64,000 nucleotides of DNA from Paenibacillus thalictri. GTDB taxonomy: Bacteria; Bacillota; Bacilli; Paenibacillales; NBRC-103111. The stretch lies in NCBI RefSeq assembly GCF_004307995.1, contig NZ_SIRE01000006.1:1-64000 (forward strand), in the 5' to 3' direction. This document shows, piece by piece, positions 8,580 through 16,509 of this stretch. Position 1 is the stretch's first letter; the number at the start of each line of letters is the position of its first letter. A model generated the notes under the pieces. It had not been told where the DNA came from and did no database searches. It saw only the letters and a list, made by a program, of their open reading frames with translations. Position numbers and translations under genes: made by a program.

Positions 8580-9185
8580 TTATTTGTAAGCCAGACGTGC
8601 TTGATGAGCGGCTTCGTATGCGGTGATTTTGTCTTCGTGCTTCAGCGTCAAGCCGATATCGTCAAGTCCTTGCAGCAGGAATTGGCGGCGGTGCTCATCC
8701 AGATCAAACGAAATTTCCAGACCTTGATCGTCCGTAATTTTTTTCGCTTCCAGATCGACGGTCAGCTTGTAGCCTTCGGTTTTAGCTGTACGTTGGAACA
8801 GCTCTTCCACCTGCTCTTCGCTCAGCTTGATCGGCAAAATGCCGTTTTTGAAGCAGTTGTTGTAGAAAATATCGGCATAAGACGGAGCGATGATCACGCT
8901 GAATCCGTAGTCCTGAATGGCCCATGGAGCGTGCTCACGCGACGAGCCGCAGCCGAAGTTGGCGCGGGAAATAAGTACCGATGCGCCTTGGTAGCGCGGC
9001 TGATTGAGCGAAAAGCCGGGAATTACGTTGCCCGCTTCGTCAAAACGCCATTCAAAAAACAGGAATTGGCCAAAGCCAGAGCGCTCGATGCGCTTCAAAA
9101 ATTGTTTTGGGATAATCGCGTCCGTATCGACATTAACGCGGTCTACGGGACCCACAAGGCCGGTATGCAGTTTAAATGCTTCCAT
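8580..9185 (-). CDS. leuD: 3-isopropylmalate dehydratase small subunit
   Basis: LeuD pairs with LeuC to isomerise 2- to 3-isopropylmalate in leucine synthesis. The 201-residue length is normal. The swivel-domain signatures [10 protein letters not shown] and [14 protein letters not shown] are present. It follows leuC by 56 bp with no visible terminator between them, and a strong terminator lies behind it. Confidence 0.96.
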   Translation of the reverse strand: MEAFKLHTGLVGPVDRVNVDTDAIIPKQFLKRIERSGFGQFLFFEWRFDEAGNVIPGFSLNQPRYQGASVLISRANFGCGSSREHAPWAIQDYGFSVIIAPSYADIFYNNCFKNGILPIKLSEEQVEELFQRTAKTEGYKLTVDLEAKKITDDQGLEISFDLDEHRRQFLLQGLDDIGLTLKHEDKITAYEAAHQARLAYK

Positions 9186-9241
9186 GATTATATCTCCTCA
9201 CGATCTATAAAATTAATCAGTCCGATAAAAAAACGGTTAAA

Positions 9242-10660
9242 TTACGCTTCTTGTTTTACTTTGAAATTCCAGTCGCGAACGTCCACGAAACGGCCTTCGA
9301 TCGCCGCAGCCGCAGCCATTGCCGGGGAAACCAGATGCGTGCGTCCGCCGCGGCCTTGACGGCCTTCAAAGTTACGGTTGGATGTCGATGCGCAGCGTTG
9401 TCCCGGTTGGAGCACGTCCGGGTTCATCGCCAAACACATGCTGCAGCCTGCATCGCGCCATTCAAAGCCAGCATCGGTGAAAATTTTATCCAGACCTTCT
9501 TTTTCGGCTTGGATTTTCACGCGGCCGGAGCCAGGAACAACAATTGCAGTTACGTTCGACGATACTTTGTAGCCTTGAGCAACCGATGCGGCAGCACGCA
9601 AGTCTTCGATCCGGCCGTTGGTGCAGGAACCGATAAATACGTAATCAACGGCTACTTCGGACATCGGAGTGCCCGGTTTCAAATCCATATATTCAAGCGC
9701 TTTTTCAGCGGCTTTACGTTCATTTTCAGTAGTGAAGCTTTGCGGATCCGGCACGTTTGCCGTAATGTTGGTTCCCATGCCCGGGCTAGTTCCCCAGGTC
9801 ACTTGCGGAATCAGCGCATCGGCGTCAAATTCGACGACACGGTCGTAGACGGCGCCTTCGTCGGTAACAAGCTGTTTCCACTGGCCTACCGCTTCGTCAA
9901 ACGCAGCGCCTTGCGGCACATACTCGCGTCCGCGCAAATAAGCAAAGGTCGTTTCGTCCGGAGCAATCAATCCGGCTCTAGCGCCCGCTTCGATGGACAT
10001 GTTGCAGACGGTCATACGTTCTTCCATGGACAAACTGCGGATCGATTCGCCCGTATATTCAAGAACGTATCCGGTTGCGAAGTCGGTGCCGTATTGCGCA
10101 ATAACTCCGAGGATCAAGTCCTTAGCCGTTACGCCAGGTTTCAGCTTGCCGTTGATGCGCACTTCCAGCGTTTTTGGCTTGGATTGCTGCAAACATTGAG
10201 TGGCCAGCACGTGCTCCACTTCGCTGGTGCCGATACCGAAGGCAAGTGCGCCGAAAGCGCCGTGAGTCGACGTATGGCTGTCGCCGCACACGATGGTTTT
10301 ACCCGGATGAGTAAGTCCGACTTCCGGACCCATAACGTGCACAACGCCTTGATCGATGCTGTTTAAGTCAAACAATTTCACGCCGAAATCGGCGCAGTTT
10401 TTGGAAAGCGTATCCACCTGTTGTTTGGAAATCGGATCGGTGATGTTGAAGCGGTCCTTGGTCGGAACGTTGTGATCCATGGTTGCGAAAGTCAAATCGG
10501 GACGGCGCACTTTGCGGCCGGTCATGCGAAGACCTTCAAACGCTTGCGGCGAAGTCACCTCATGCACAAGCTGCAAATCGATGTAAATAACGCTAGGTTC
10601 GCCTGCTTCTTGATAAATAACATGGTTGTCCCAAATCTTCTCAAACATTGTTTTTGCCAT
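9242..10660 (-). CDS. leuC: 3-isopropylmalate dehydratase large subunit
   Basis: This is the aconitase-family catalytic subunit, 472 residues with the start at [11 protein letters not shown], preceded by GAGGTGAGG at 6 nt; an upstream in-frame ATG has no comparable ribosome site. Cluster ligands are visible in GSCTNGR and in [11 protein letters not shown]. Only leuC and leuD are present here; leuA, leuB and ilv genes are not in the window. A promoter and a dyad repeat shared with the divergent CYTH-LysR operon lie upstream, which suggests local control by that LysR protein. Confidence 0.97.
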   Translation of the reverse strand: MAKTMFEKIWDNHVIYQEAGEPSVIYIDLQLVHEVTSPQAFEGLRMTGRKVRRPDLTFATMDHNVPTKDRFNITDPISKQQVDTLSKNCADFGVKLFDLNSIDQGVVHVMGPEVGLTHPGKTIVCGDSHTSTHGAFGALAFGIGTSEVEHVLATQCLQQSKPKTLEVRINGKLKPGVTAKDLILGVIAQYGTDFATGYVLEYTGESIRSLSMEERMTVCNMSIEAGARAGLIAPDETTFAYLRGREYVPQGAAFDEAVGQWKQLVTDEGAVYDRVVEFDADALIPQVTWGTSPGMGTNITANVPDPQSFTTENERKAAEKALEYMDLKPGTPMSEVAVDYVFIGSCTNGRIEDLRAAASVAQGYKVSSNVTAIVVPGSGRVKIQAEKEGLDKIFTDAGFEWRDAGCSMCLAMNPDVLQPGQRCASTSNRNFEGRQGRGGRTHLVSPAMAAAAAIEGRFVDVRDWNFKVKQEA

Positions 10661-10733
10661 CGTAATCCTCACCTCATAAAAAGTTATGGTAAAATGCAAC
10701 CTCATTACACTTTACCACGTTTGATTTGCTAAC

Positions 10734-10763
10734 ATCGTACCATGTATGTCTTCATTGTTCCAA
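10734..10763 (-). promoter_or_regulatory. Candidate leuCD promoter
   Basis: On the minus strand TTGGAA and TACGAT are 18 bp apart, about 74 bp before the leuC ATG. The dyad at 10776-10800 sits just upstream of the -35 hexamer, the usual place for a LysR activator site. Confidence 0.55.
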
Positions 10764-10775
10764 GATATAATATCT

Positions 10776-10800
10776 ATAAGATTAATAGGTAAATCTAATA
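10776..10800. promoter_or_regulatory. LysR-type dyad, copy 1 (leuC side)
   Basis: AGATT-8 bp-AATCT inside a 25-bp sequence that recurs 98 bp away with few changes; the shared core is AGATTAATAGGT. It begins about 12 bp upstream of the leuC -35 element. Confidence 0.5.
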
Positions 10801-10840
10801 GAGGTCTACCGGCATCGCGATGCCGCAGCTCAATTTCTTT

Positions 10841-10869
10841 TTGAATAAAGATGTCCGATACCCTATAAT
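10841..10869 (+). promoter_or_regulatory. Sigma-A promoter of the CYTH-LysR operon
   Basis: TTGAAT and a perfect TATAAT are separated by 17 bp, 47 bp upstream of the CYTH start codon. The second dyad copy begins just after the -10 box. Confidence 0.7.
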
Positions 10870-10873
10870 CATC

Positions 10874-10898
10874 ATTAGATTAATAGGTGAAATCAATA
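10874..10898. promoter_or_regulatory. LysR-type dyad, copy 2 (over the CYTH-LysR transcription start)
   Basis: GATT-9 bp-AATC with the same AGATTAATAGGT core as copy 1. Its position about 4 bp after TATAAT would let a bound regulator block its own operon. Confidence 0.5.
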
Positions 10899-10916
10899 AA
10901 GACAAGGGAGTTATTA

Positions 10917-11474
10917 ATGATGAGTCAAGAAATCGAACGCAAGTTTATGCTGGGCCGTTTCCCTGAACAAGAAATCCGCGAAGGCTATCTGCAGTTTATC
11001 TCTCGCAAAGAAATCGACCAAACGTATCTCGCCCTCTCCAAAGGAGAGGAAATCCGGATCCGCAAATTGTCGGAGAACGGCGAGGCGGAATACACCCATA
11101 CGTTTAAAAAAGGCAACGGCTTGTCCCGTGAAGAAATCGAATACGCGATTTCGGAGCCGATCTACTCGCAGCTCCTCGCGCAATCGGGCAAAACGCCGCT
11201 GAAAAAAACAAGAACGACCGTCGTGGCGGGAGAACTTCATTACGATATCGACGAATACCGGCCGCAGTTCGATTTGACGGTCGTCGAGGTGGAGTTCCCC
11301 GATGAAGCAAGCGCGCATCGTTTCGCAGCCCCGGATTGGTTTGGGCGTGAGGTCGGAAGTGAAGAGGAATACCGCAACAAAAAGCTGTGGCGTTCGCTGC
11401 AGGACAATCCCGCAGCGGGTTCTTCGTTATCCGTCGCCATCGGCGGGGATTCCCAAGCGAACGATTCCAAATAA
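10917..11474 (+). CDS. CYTH-domain protein (triphosphate tunnel metalloenzyme family)
   Basis: The 185-residue protein starts with the CYTH signature ExExK in QEIERKFML, followed by the charged beta strands EEIRIRK, YTHTFKKG, EEIEYAI, KTRTTV, LHYDIDEY and LTVVEVEFPDE that line the tunnel in this family. Members hydrolyse triphosphates, or inorganic tripolyphosphate, with divalent metal; the substrate here cannot be read from sequence. I place the start at the first of two adjacent ATGs, 6 nt after AAGGGAG; a GTG 30 bp upstream would put that site inside the gene. The LysR gene follows after 14 bp, so they are probably co-transcribed. Confidence 0.88.
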   Translation: MMSQEIERKFMLGRFPEQEIREGYLQFISRKEIDQTYLALSKGEEIRIRKLSENGEAEYTHTFKKGNGLSREEIEYAISEPIYSQLLAQSGKTPLKKTRTTVVAGELHYDIDEYRPQFDLTVVEVEFPDEASAHRFAAPDWFGREVGSEEEYRNKKLWRSLQDNPAAGSSLSVAIGGDSQANDSK

Positions 11475-11488
11475 AAGGGGTTGTCACG

Positions 11489-12406
11489 ATGGAACTGCGC
11501 CAATTGCAATATGCGCTGCAAATCTCGATCGAACGCAACTTTTCGCGTGCCGCGGAGAAGCTGCATATCGCCCAGCCTTCGCTCAGCCAGCAGCTCTCCA
11601 AGCTGGAGAAGGAAATCGGCGTGCTGCTGTTTCACAGGACGACCAACTCCGTGGAAGTGACGCATGCGGGAACGCTTTTTATGGAGAAAGCGCAAAAGAT
11701 TCTTGATATGGTCGAGCTGCTGAAGCAAGAAATGGAGGACATTTCGCAGATGCGCAAGGGCCGGGTTGTCGTTGGCAGTCTGCCGATTACCGGCGCTCAC
11801 ATTTTGCCGCTTGTGCTTCCGGTGTTTCAAGAGAAATATCCCGACATCGAAATCGTTCTGATCGAGGAAACGACGAATAATCTGGAGCAGTTGACCCTTG
11901 GCGGACAAGCCGACATCAGCTTGCTGTCGCTCCCTTTATCCGACGATACGTTAGCTTACGAGCCGGTTGTCGAAGAGGAGATCATGCTGGCCGTACCGCC
12001 GCAGCACAAGCTTGCCTCCGCTTTAAAAGGAGCAGGCTCCGCCGTCGATTTGCAAAGCTTGCGCCATGAACCTTTTATCGCGCTGAAGAAAGGCCAAGGC
12101 TTTCGGCAAATTACGCTTGAGCTGTGCGAAAACGCCGGGTTTACGCCGCATATCGTGTTTGAGAGCAGCAATATCGAAACCGTGCAATCGCTTGTCGCTG
12201 CCGGGATGGGCATCGCGTTTGTGCCGCAGATGGTTTCGCGCAGCGGCTGGAGCCACCTGGTGCCCGCTTATTTGCCGCTTACGACCCATCCAACCCGTAC
12301 GCTTGTGATGGCATACCGCAAAGGGCGTTACTTGTCCAAAGCGGTCGAAGCGTTCATGAGCACCTTCCGCGAGGTCGCTCAAGAGGAAGAAAGCCGGACC
12401 GATTGA
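11489..12406 (+). CDS. LysR-family transcriptional regulator
   Basis: The 305-residue protein has an N-terminal winged helix-turn-helix (about 1-60; RAAEKLHIAQPSLSQQLSKL) and a LysR substrate-binding domain (about 90-295). The effector is not evident. It is the second gene of an operon with the CYTH gene and faces leuCD across a 256-bp spacer that carries two copies of a LysR-like dyad, one at each promoter. Control of leuCD and of its own operon is therefore a reasonable inference. The start ATG follows AAGGGG; a longer upstream reading has no ribosome site. Confidence 0.92.
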   Translation: MELRQLQYALQISIERNFSRAAEKLHIAQPSLSQQLSKLEKEIGVLLFHRTTNSVEVTHAGTLFMEKAQKILDMVELLKQEMEDISQMRKGRVVVGSLPITGAHILPLVLPVFQEKYPDIEIVLIEETTNNLEQLTLGGQADISLLSLPLSDDTLAYEPVVEEEIMLAVPPQHKLASALKGAGSAVDLQSLRHEPFIALKKGQGFRQITLELCENAGFTPHIVFESSNIETVQSLVAAGMGIAFVPQMVSRSGWSHLVPAYLPLTTHPTRTLVMAYRKGRYLSKAVEAFMSTFREVAQEEESRTD

Positions 12407-12419
12407 CGGTCCGGCTTTT
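12390..12419. terminator. Terminator between the convergent LysR and nitrilase-family genes
   Basis: A 10-bp stem AAGCCGGACC/GGTCCGGCTT with a 7-nt loop overlaps the LysR stop codon and is followed by TTTATTT. On the minus strand it is followed by TTTCTTCC, so it can act in both directions. Confidence 0.85.
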
Positions 12420-12445
12420 ATTTCACTGTTGTGGAAAATAGATCT

Positions 12446-13243
12446 CTAATATAAAGAAGGCCGGCGGTCTTCGAAAATCGGAATCGTCCTGCGCACCCGG
12501 TCCACATCGTCAAGATGAATTTCCGCACGGATGATACATTCGTTTTCTCCGCCTTCGGCTATCGCCTCACCCCATGGGTCGATCACCATCGAATGACCGA
12601 AAAAGTCGGTTTCGCCGCTGATGCCAACGCGATTGCAGGCAACGACAAACATCTGGTTTTCAATGGCCCGCGCTGTCAGCAGCGTCCGCCAGTGATGCAA
12701 TCTCGGCTTAGGCCACTCTGCCGGCACAAACAACACCTTGGCCCCGCCAAGTGCGAGCTTGCGCGCCAGCTCCGGAAAGCGGATGTCATAACAGATCATC
12801 ACTCCTGCAGCTACTTCGTCGATATGCGCGCTGCCGATTTTGTCGCCGCTGACGAGATATTTCTCTTCATCCATTAGACGGAACAGATGGATTTTCGAAT
12901 AGTCCGCAACCTTGTTGCCCTCACGGTCATACACGTAGATGGTATTGAAGATTTGATCCTCTTTTTTCTCCGCAATCGAGCCGCCTACGATGTTTACTCC
13001 ATGTTTGCGGCTGAAGGCAGACAACAGCGCATCGGTCCGTTCCCCGTTCTCATCGGCAAGCTGCTGAATGCGCTCCAGCGCATATCCGGTATTCCACATT
13101 TCCGGAAATACGATCACATCCGGTTTGGGCGAGCCGGTTACGGCTTCCTCCAGCATGTTCTCCAGCTTATTAAAATTGGCTTCCGGTTCTCCGATCGCAA
13201 TATCCATCTGCAGAAGCGCCAAATTCAAACTATGTTGCGGCAT
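12446..13243 (-). CDS. Carbon-nitrogen hydrolase, MtnU-like omega-amidase
   Basis: This nitrilase-superfamily enzyme has 265 residues from the start MPQHSLNLALLQMD. The Glu-Lys-Cys triad is visible in VFPEMW, YSKIHLF and MICYDIRFPE. B. subtilis MtnU is a 2-oxoglutaramate amidase encoded beside mtnE; here an MtnE-like aminotransferase lies 1.3 kb away, which supports the same role of clearing the oxo-amide made by glutamine-dependent transamination. The assignment beyond superfamily is inference. The start is set by GGAGAG; the open frame extends further upstream through a structured leader and is probably not translated there. Confidence 0.85.
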   Translation of the reverse strand: MPQHSLNLALLQMDIAIGEPEANFNKLENMLEEAVTGSPKPDVIVFPEMWNTGYALERIQQLADENGERTDALLSAFSRKHGVNIVGGSIAEKKEDQIFNTIYVYDREGNKVADYSKIHLFRLMDEEKYLVSGDKIGSAHIDEVAAGVMICYDIRFPELARKLALGGAKVLFVPAEWPKPRLHHWRTLLTARAIENQMFVVACNRVGISGETDFFGHSMVIDPWGEAIAEGGENECIIRAEIHLDDVDRVRRTIPIFEDRRPSLY

Positions 13244-13269
13244 TGATACACACTCTCCGGTTTCTATAA

Positions 13270-13348
13270 CTATATAAATTGAACACATGTTTTGGAAGCC
13301 CGTTGCACTCCGGTTTTTCCCTGATGTTCTTTTGTTCAACTTATATAG
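13270..13348 (-). promoter_or_regulatory. 5' leader stem: 16-bp inverted repeat with 47-nt loop
   Basis: On the minus strand CTATATAAGTTGAACA (13348-13333) can pair with TGTTCAATTTATATAG (13285-13270) with one G-U type change. The stem begins about 10 nt after the predicted transcription start and ends 26 nt before the ATG. The loop contains ACCGGAGTG, nearly a copy of ACCGGAGAG, the real ribosome-site region. It may be a regulatory leader. Confidence 0.5.
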
Positions 13349-13363
13349 ATCAACTTTCCTTAT

Positions 13364-13392
13364 ATGATAATCGAAATTCCCCATAAGCTCAA
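13364..13392 (-). promoter_or_regulatory. Candidate promoter of the MtnU-like gene
   Basis: TTGAGC and TATCAT are separated by 17 bp on the minus strand, giving a leader of about 114 nt that contains the inverted repeat. Confidence 0.5.
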
Positions 13393-13538
13393 TGGTCCGG
13401 CAAGTTGCAGCGGCGCTTTAAGAGATTGACGGCGTCGGCCACGATTTGCATTAAACGATTCTAACAGAGGTGAGGAGCCTTCGCCGCGGTTATCCCGGCG
13501 GGCAACCCGATTGCCTTTTTAGACGGCCAATTCCGAAG

Positions 13539-14336
13539 TTAGCGGTGATCCGCTTTTTTGGCAATCCACACGGTCCAGCGGTCTTTTTCTTCAATCGGCT
13601 CGCCTTCCGCCCATGCCGCGTGATGTTTAATATAATCGCAAAGCTCGGCCAACTCCGCATCGGATAGCTCATGCAGGATCGACCTGCCGGTGCGCGCTAG
13701 CAAATCGGCTTTCAGCTCGCCGAAGTCCGCATATCTTCTGCGAGTTTCCCATAAGGGGAAACGATCGACCCGGGCAAATCCGGCTTCCTGCAAGGAGAAG
13801 CGCACCCGCTCGTCGGAATGTCGGCGTACGATTTCGGCATCGATGAGCCGAGGATACTTTTCAAACAAATAACCGCGGACATGCTCCCGGCTTCCGGCAA
13901 GCAGGCAATCGTCCGGGGTTCTGTCCTGAACGACAAATACGCCTCCATCGGCCAGCAGCCGGTATGCTTCCGCAAAACAGGAAGTTAAATCGGGTGCGCC
14001 GATATGGTGGATCAGCGCCCGTTCCAAAACAACGTCGCTTAGCCCTCCCGGCTGTCCGGTATGCAGCGCACTGCCCTGCTGGAAATGAATGTTATCGAAG
14101 CCTGTACAATATGCCGCGGCGGCCGCCAGCATCTGCTCGGAGAAATCGACGCCGGTTACGGACGATGCTCCCATTTCCGAAAGATTCCTGCTGTAAATAC
14201 CTCCGCCGCAGCCAATGTCAAGCACCTTTTTCCCATGTACGGACACATGCTGCTCCAGCCAAGTCCCCCAGCCAGAATCAGCTTTTCTTTGCGAATAAGA
14301 TTGACGGTTGCTCTCGTGATGAAAATCGATCGGCAT
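13539..14336 (-). CDS. Class I SAM-dependent methyltransferase
   Basis: The 265-residue protein carries a typical motif I, KVLDIGCGGGIYSR (about 37-50), an acidic post-I residue in VTGVDFSEQM, and motif IV around DVVLERALIHH. The substrate is unknown; the fold is the UbiE/COQ5-like Methyltransf_11/25 type. The start at MPIDFHHESN follows GGAGG at 9 nt. It lies between the MtnU-like gene (same strand, 295 bp downstream) and the divergent MtnE-like gene. Two AGTTT/AAACT dyads occupy the divergent promoter region, so it may be controlled together with mtnE. Confidence 0.85.
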   Translation of the reverse strand: MPIDFHHESNRQSYSQRKADSGWGTWLEQHVSVHGKKVLDIGCGGGIYSRNLSEMGASSVTGVDFSEQMLAAAAAYCTGFDNIHFQQGSALHTGQPGGLSDVVLERALIHHIGAPDLTSCFAEAYRLLADGGVFVVQDRTPDDCLLAGSREHVRGYLFEKYPRLIDAEIVRRHSDERVRFSLQEAGFARVDRFPLWETRRRYADFGELKADLLARTGRSILHELSDAELAELCDYIKHHAAWAEGEPIEEKDRWTVWIAKKADHR

Positions 14337-14397
14337 CGCGAATCGCCTCCAACTGAATGTAATCAAACATTTTACTTCAACACAATCAAATAGATGC

Positions 14398-14416
14398 AGT
14401 TTCATTAAATGAAACT
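14398..14416. promoter_or_regulatory. 19-bp perfect palindrome in a divergent promoter region
   Basis: AGTTTCATTAAATGAAACT is a perfect dyad between the methyltransferase and the MtnE-like gene. It has the look of a repressor operator. Confidence 0.5.
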
Positions 14417-14428
14417 TAATATTGCAAT

Positions 14429-14452
14429 GTGAAACTATATTCAGTTTATCAC
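14429..14452. promoter_or_regulatory. Second related dyad
   Basis: GTGAAACT-6 bp-AGTTTATCAC repeats the GAAACT/AGTTT half-sites of the neighbouring palindrome, 12 bp away, suggesting a two-site operator. Confidence 0.4.
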
Positions 14453-14580
14453 ACCACTCTATTCATGTACAGACGCAAGCAGCGTTCACTATACATAACC
14501 GTGGAATCATGATACATTAATTTTAAATTGAAAGATGACGGTATCCAACCGAGTACTTAAAAAATGGAGTGACGATATAT

Positions 14581-15780
14581 ATGAAATCGACGCAACCCTC
14601 GGCTTCGGCATTTGAAATTCGGGCCGCGGAGCGGTTACAGCTGCTGCCTACTCAGTTTTTCGCCAAATTGGTTGGCAAAGCCAATGCCCAAATCGCTCAA
14701 GGACACGATGTCATTAATTTGGGACAAGGCAATCCCGACCAACCGACACCCGCACATATCGTACGTTCGATGCAGGAGGCGTCAGCCAATCCGCAGTACC
14801 ACCGTTACGCGCCGTTTAACGGTTATTTGTTTTTAAAGCAGGCGATAGCCAAACGGTATAAAGAAGATTATAACGTCGATCTCGACCCGGAAACGGAAGT
14901 TGCCATTTTGTTCGGAGGCAAAACGGGTTTGGTGGAAATCAGCCAATGCCTGCTGAATCCGGGCGATGTGTGCTTAGTCCCGGATCCGGGTTACCCGGAC
15001 TACTGGTCCGGCGTGGCGTTGTCCGGCGCGGAGATGGTATTTATGCCGTTGCGCCAGGAAAACGGCTTTTTGCCCGACTATGCTCAACTGAAACAAGACG
15101 ATTTGAACCGAGCTAAGTTGATGTTTATCAACTACCCGAACAATCCGACAGCCGTTAACGCCCCTGCTTCCTTCTATGAAGAGACGATCCGCTTCGCCGA
15201 GAAAAACGGCATCGTTGTAGCCAGCGATTTCGCTTACGGCGCTATCGGTTTTGAGGGCAGCAAACCCGTCAGCTTCCTGCAGCAGCCGGGCGCCAAAGAA
15301 GTGGGCGTCGAGTTCTATACCTTGTCCAAAACGTACAACATGGCCGGCTGGCGTGTCGGCTTTGCGCTTGGCAGTAAAGAAATCGTGCGGATGATTAATC
15401 TGATTCAGGATCACTATTACTGCAGCTTGTTCGGCGGCATTCAGGAAGCGGCGGCAACCGCGCTGACCGGCTCGCAGGACTGTGTGGAGCAGCTGCACGC
15501 GACGTATTTGAACCGCCGCAATGTGCTGTATCAAGAGCTGCATCACATCGGCTGGAATGCGACGCCTTCGCAAGGATCGTTTTTTTGCTGGCTGCCGATT
15601 CCCAAAGGGTACACCTCCGCGGAATTTGCCGACCTGCTGCTGGAGCAAGCGAAAATCGTCGTCGCCCCCGGCACGGGATTTGGCGAAAGCGGCGAAGGTT
15701 ATGTGCGGCTTGGGCTGCTGACCCCTGAAGAACGCTTAAAAGAAGCCGTACAGCGCATCGGCAAGCTGAATTTGTTTTAA
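14581..15780 (+). CDS. PLP-dependent aminotransferase, MtnE-like
   Basis: This class I/II aminotransferase has 399 residues. The N-terminal stretch HDVINLGQGNPDQPTP and the PLP-lysine segment TLSKTYNMAGWRVGFA are visible, with NYPNNPTA as a further family mark. It resembles B. subtilis MtnE (YkrV), which makes methionine from 4-methylthio-2-oxobutyrate in the methionine salvage pathway. The nearby MtnU-like and MtnX genes support this, although the broad family makes exact substrate calls uncertain. No SAM riboswitch is visible upstream. Start: ATG after TGGAG at about 11 nt; a GTG 12 bp earlier is possible. Confidence 0.86.
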   Translation: MKSTQPSASAFEIRAAERLQLLPTQFFAKLVGKANAQIAQGHDVINLGQGNPDQPTPAHIVRSMQEASANPQYHRYAPFNGYLFLKQAIAKRYKEDYNVDLDPETEVAILFGGKTGLVEISQCLLNPGDVCLVPDPGYPDYWSGVALSGAEMVFMPLRQENGFLPDYAQLKQDDLNRAKLMFINYPNNPTAVNAPASFYEETIRFAEKNGIVVASDFAYGAIGFEGSKPVSFLQQPGAKEVGVEFYTLSKTYNMAGWRVGFALGSKEIVRMINLIQDHYYCSLFGGIQEAAATALTGSQDCVEQLHATYLNRRNVLYQELHHIGWNATPSQGSFFCWLPIPKGYTSAEFADLLLEQAKIVVAPGTGFGESGEGYVRLGLLTPEERLKEAVQRIGKLNLF

Positions 15781-15839
15781 AACGGGCATTTGTGCCCATT
15801 TCATTGAGTACCGCAGTTGTACGCATAGGCATATATGTT

Positions 15840-15876
15840 AAAAGGGGCATCCGCTTTTTTCCGCGGGTGCCCCTCT
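15840..15876 (-). terminator. Terminator of the DinB gene
   Basis: On the minus strand GGGGCACCCGC and GCGGATGCCCC pair around an A-rich loop and are followed by TTTT. It lies just after the DinB stop codon and faces the end of the MtnE-like gene, so it may serve both. Confidence 0.75.
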
Positions 15877-15884
15877 TTGGCTTG

Positions 15885-16400
15885 CTACTGCAAGTCGTAA
15901 TAATAAAACACCATATCGCTCGCAGCTCCGGCATGGCCGAGCTGTCTGATCATCGAAGAAATGTTGCCCCGGTGATAGGTGTCGTGGTTGACCACATGCT
16001 GTACGAGCTCGAACAAGCTTGCGTGAAGAACACCGTAGACCGGATGATGAAATTGCTTGACGGTCAGCAAATCTTCGCCGCTTCCAAGGAACTCCCTGTA
16101 ACGGGAAGCGAGGCCTTCAAACAAAAATTCAAGCTCATTTACATTTAAGGAACTGTTTTTCGTTTCTGCCACAACGCCTGGGAGCACCGTCTGCACTTCT
16201 TCCATCGTGCTGCCTTTCATCACCATCAGCCATACGTTATCAAACATGTAAATATGCTCAAGCCCGGCATAAATCGTAGGGAACACATCTTGAACAGGCT
16301 GGTGAATCAATACGTCAGGCAGCTCCCTCAGCCGCCCGAACACCTTCTTATTGGCCCAGACATGGTATTCGTAAGTTTTCATCGTCATTTTCAAACCCAT
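15885..16400 (-). CDS. DinB-family protein
   Basis: The 171-residue four-helix protein belongs to the DinB/YfiT superfamily of metal-binding, thiol-related proteins. Metal-ligand type histidines are seen at YAGLEHIY and in HDTYHRGNISSMIRQLG, the hallmark C-terminal HxxxH of the family. Some members act as bacillithiol S-transferases; bacillithiol genes are in this window, but no direct link can be shown. It sits 101 bp downstream of a WYL-domain regulator on the same strand, a frequent type of pairing. Start set by GGAGG at 7 nt. Confidence 0.85.
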   Translation of the reverse strand: MGLKMTMKTYEYHVWANKKVFGRLRELPDVLIHQPVQDVFPTIYAGLEHIYMFDNVWLMVMKGSTMEEVQTVLPGVVAETKNSSLNVNELEFLFEGLASRYREFLGSGEDLLTVKQFHHPVYGVLHASLFELVQHVVNHDTYHRGNISSMIRQLGHAGAASDMVFYYYDLQ

Positions 16401-16484
16401 TTGACATCCTCCAAATCGCGATTTGTATGCGGAGTCCCCATGTGCCTCTTGGGGTTCGTCGTACAGGTTTGATTGTAACCGGGC

Positions 16485-16509
16485 TTCACTGACAATAGCG
16501 GTCAGTGAA
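16485..16509 (-). other. Hairpin overlapping the stop codon of the WYL regulator gene
   Basis: TTCACTGAC and GTCAGTGAA form a perfect 9-bp stem with a 7-nt loop. No T-run follows, so it is not a standard terminator; it could protect the 3' end or weaken read-through to dinB. Confidence 0.45.

Noticed and set aside
9251..10366. 371-codon plus-strand frame
   Set aside because: Antisense shadow of leuC without protein-like features.
14420..14580. SAM riboswitch expected before an MtnE-like gene
   Set aside because: None of the conserved S-box core or its terminator is visible.
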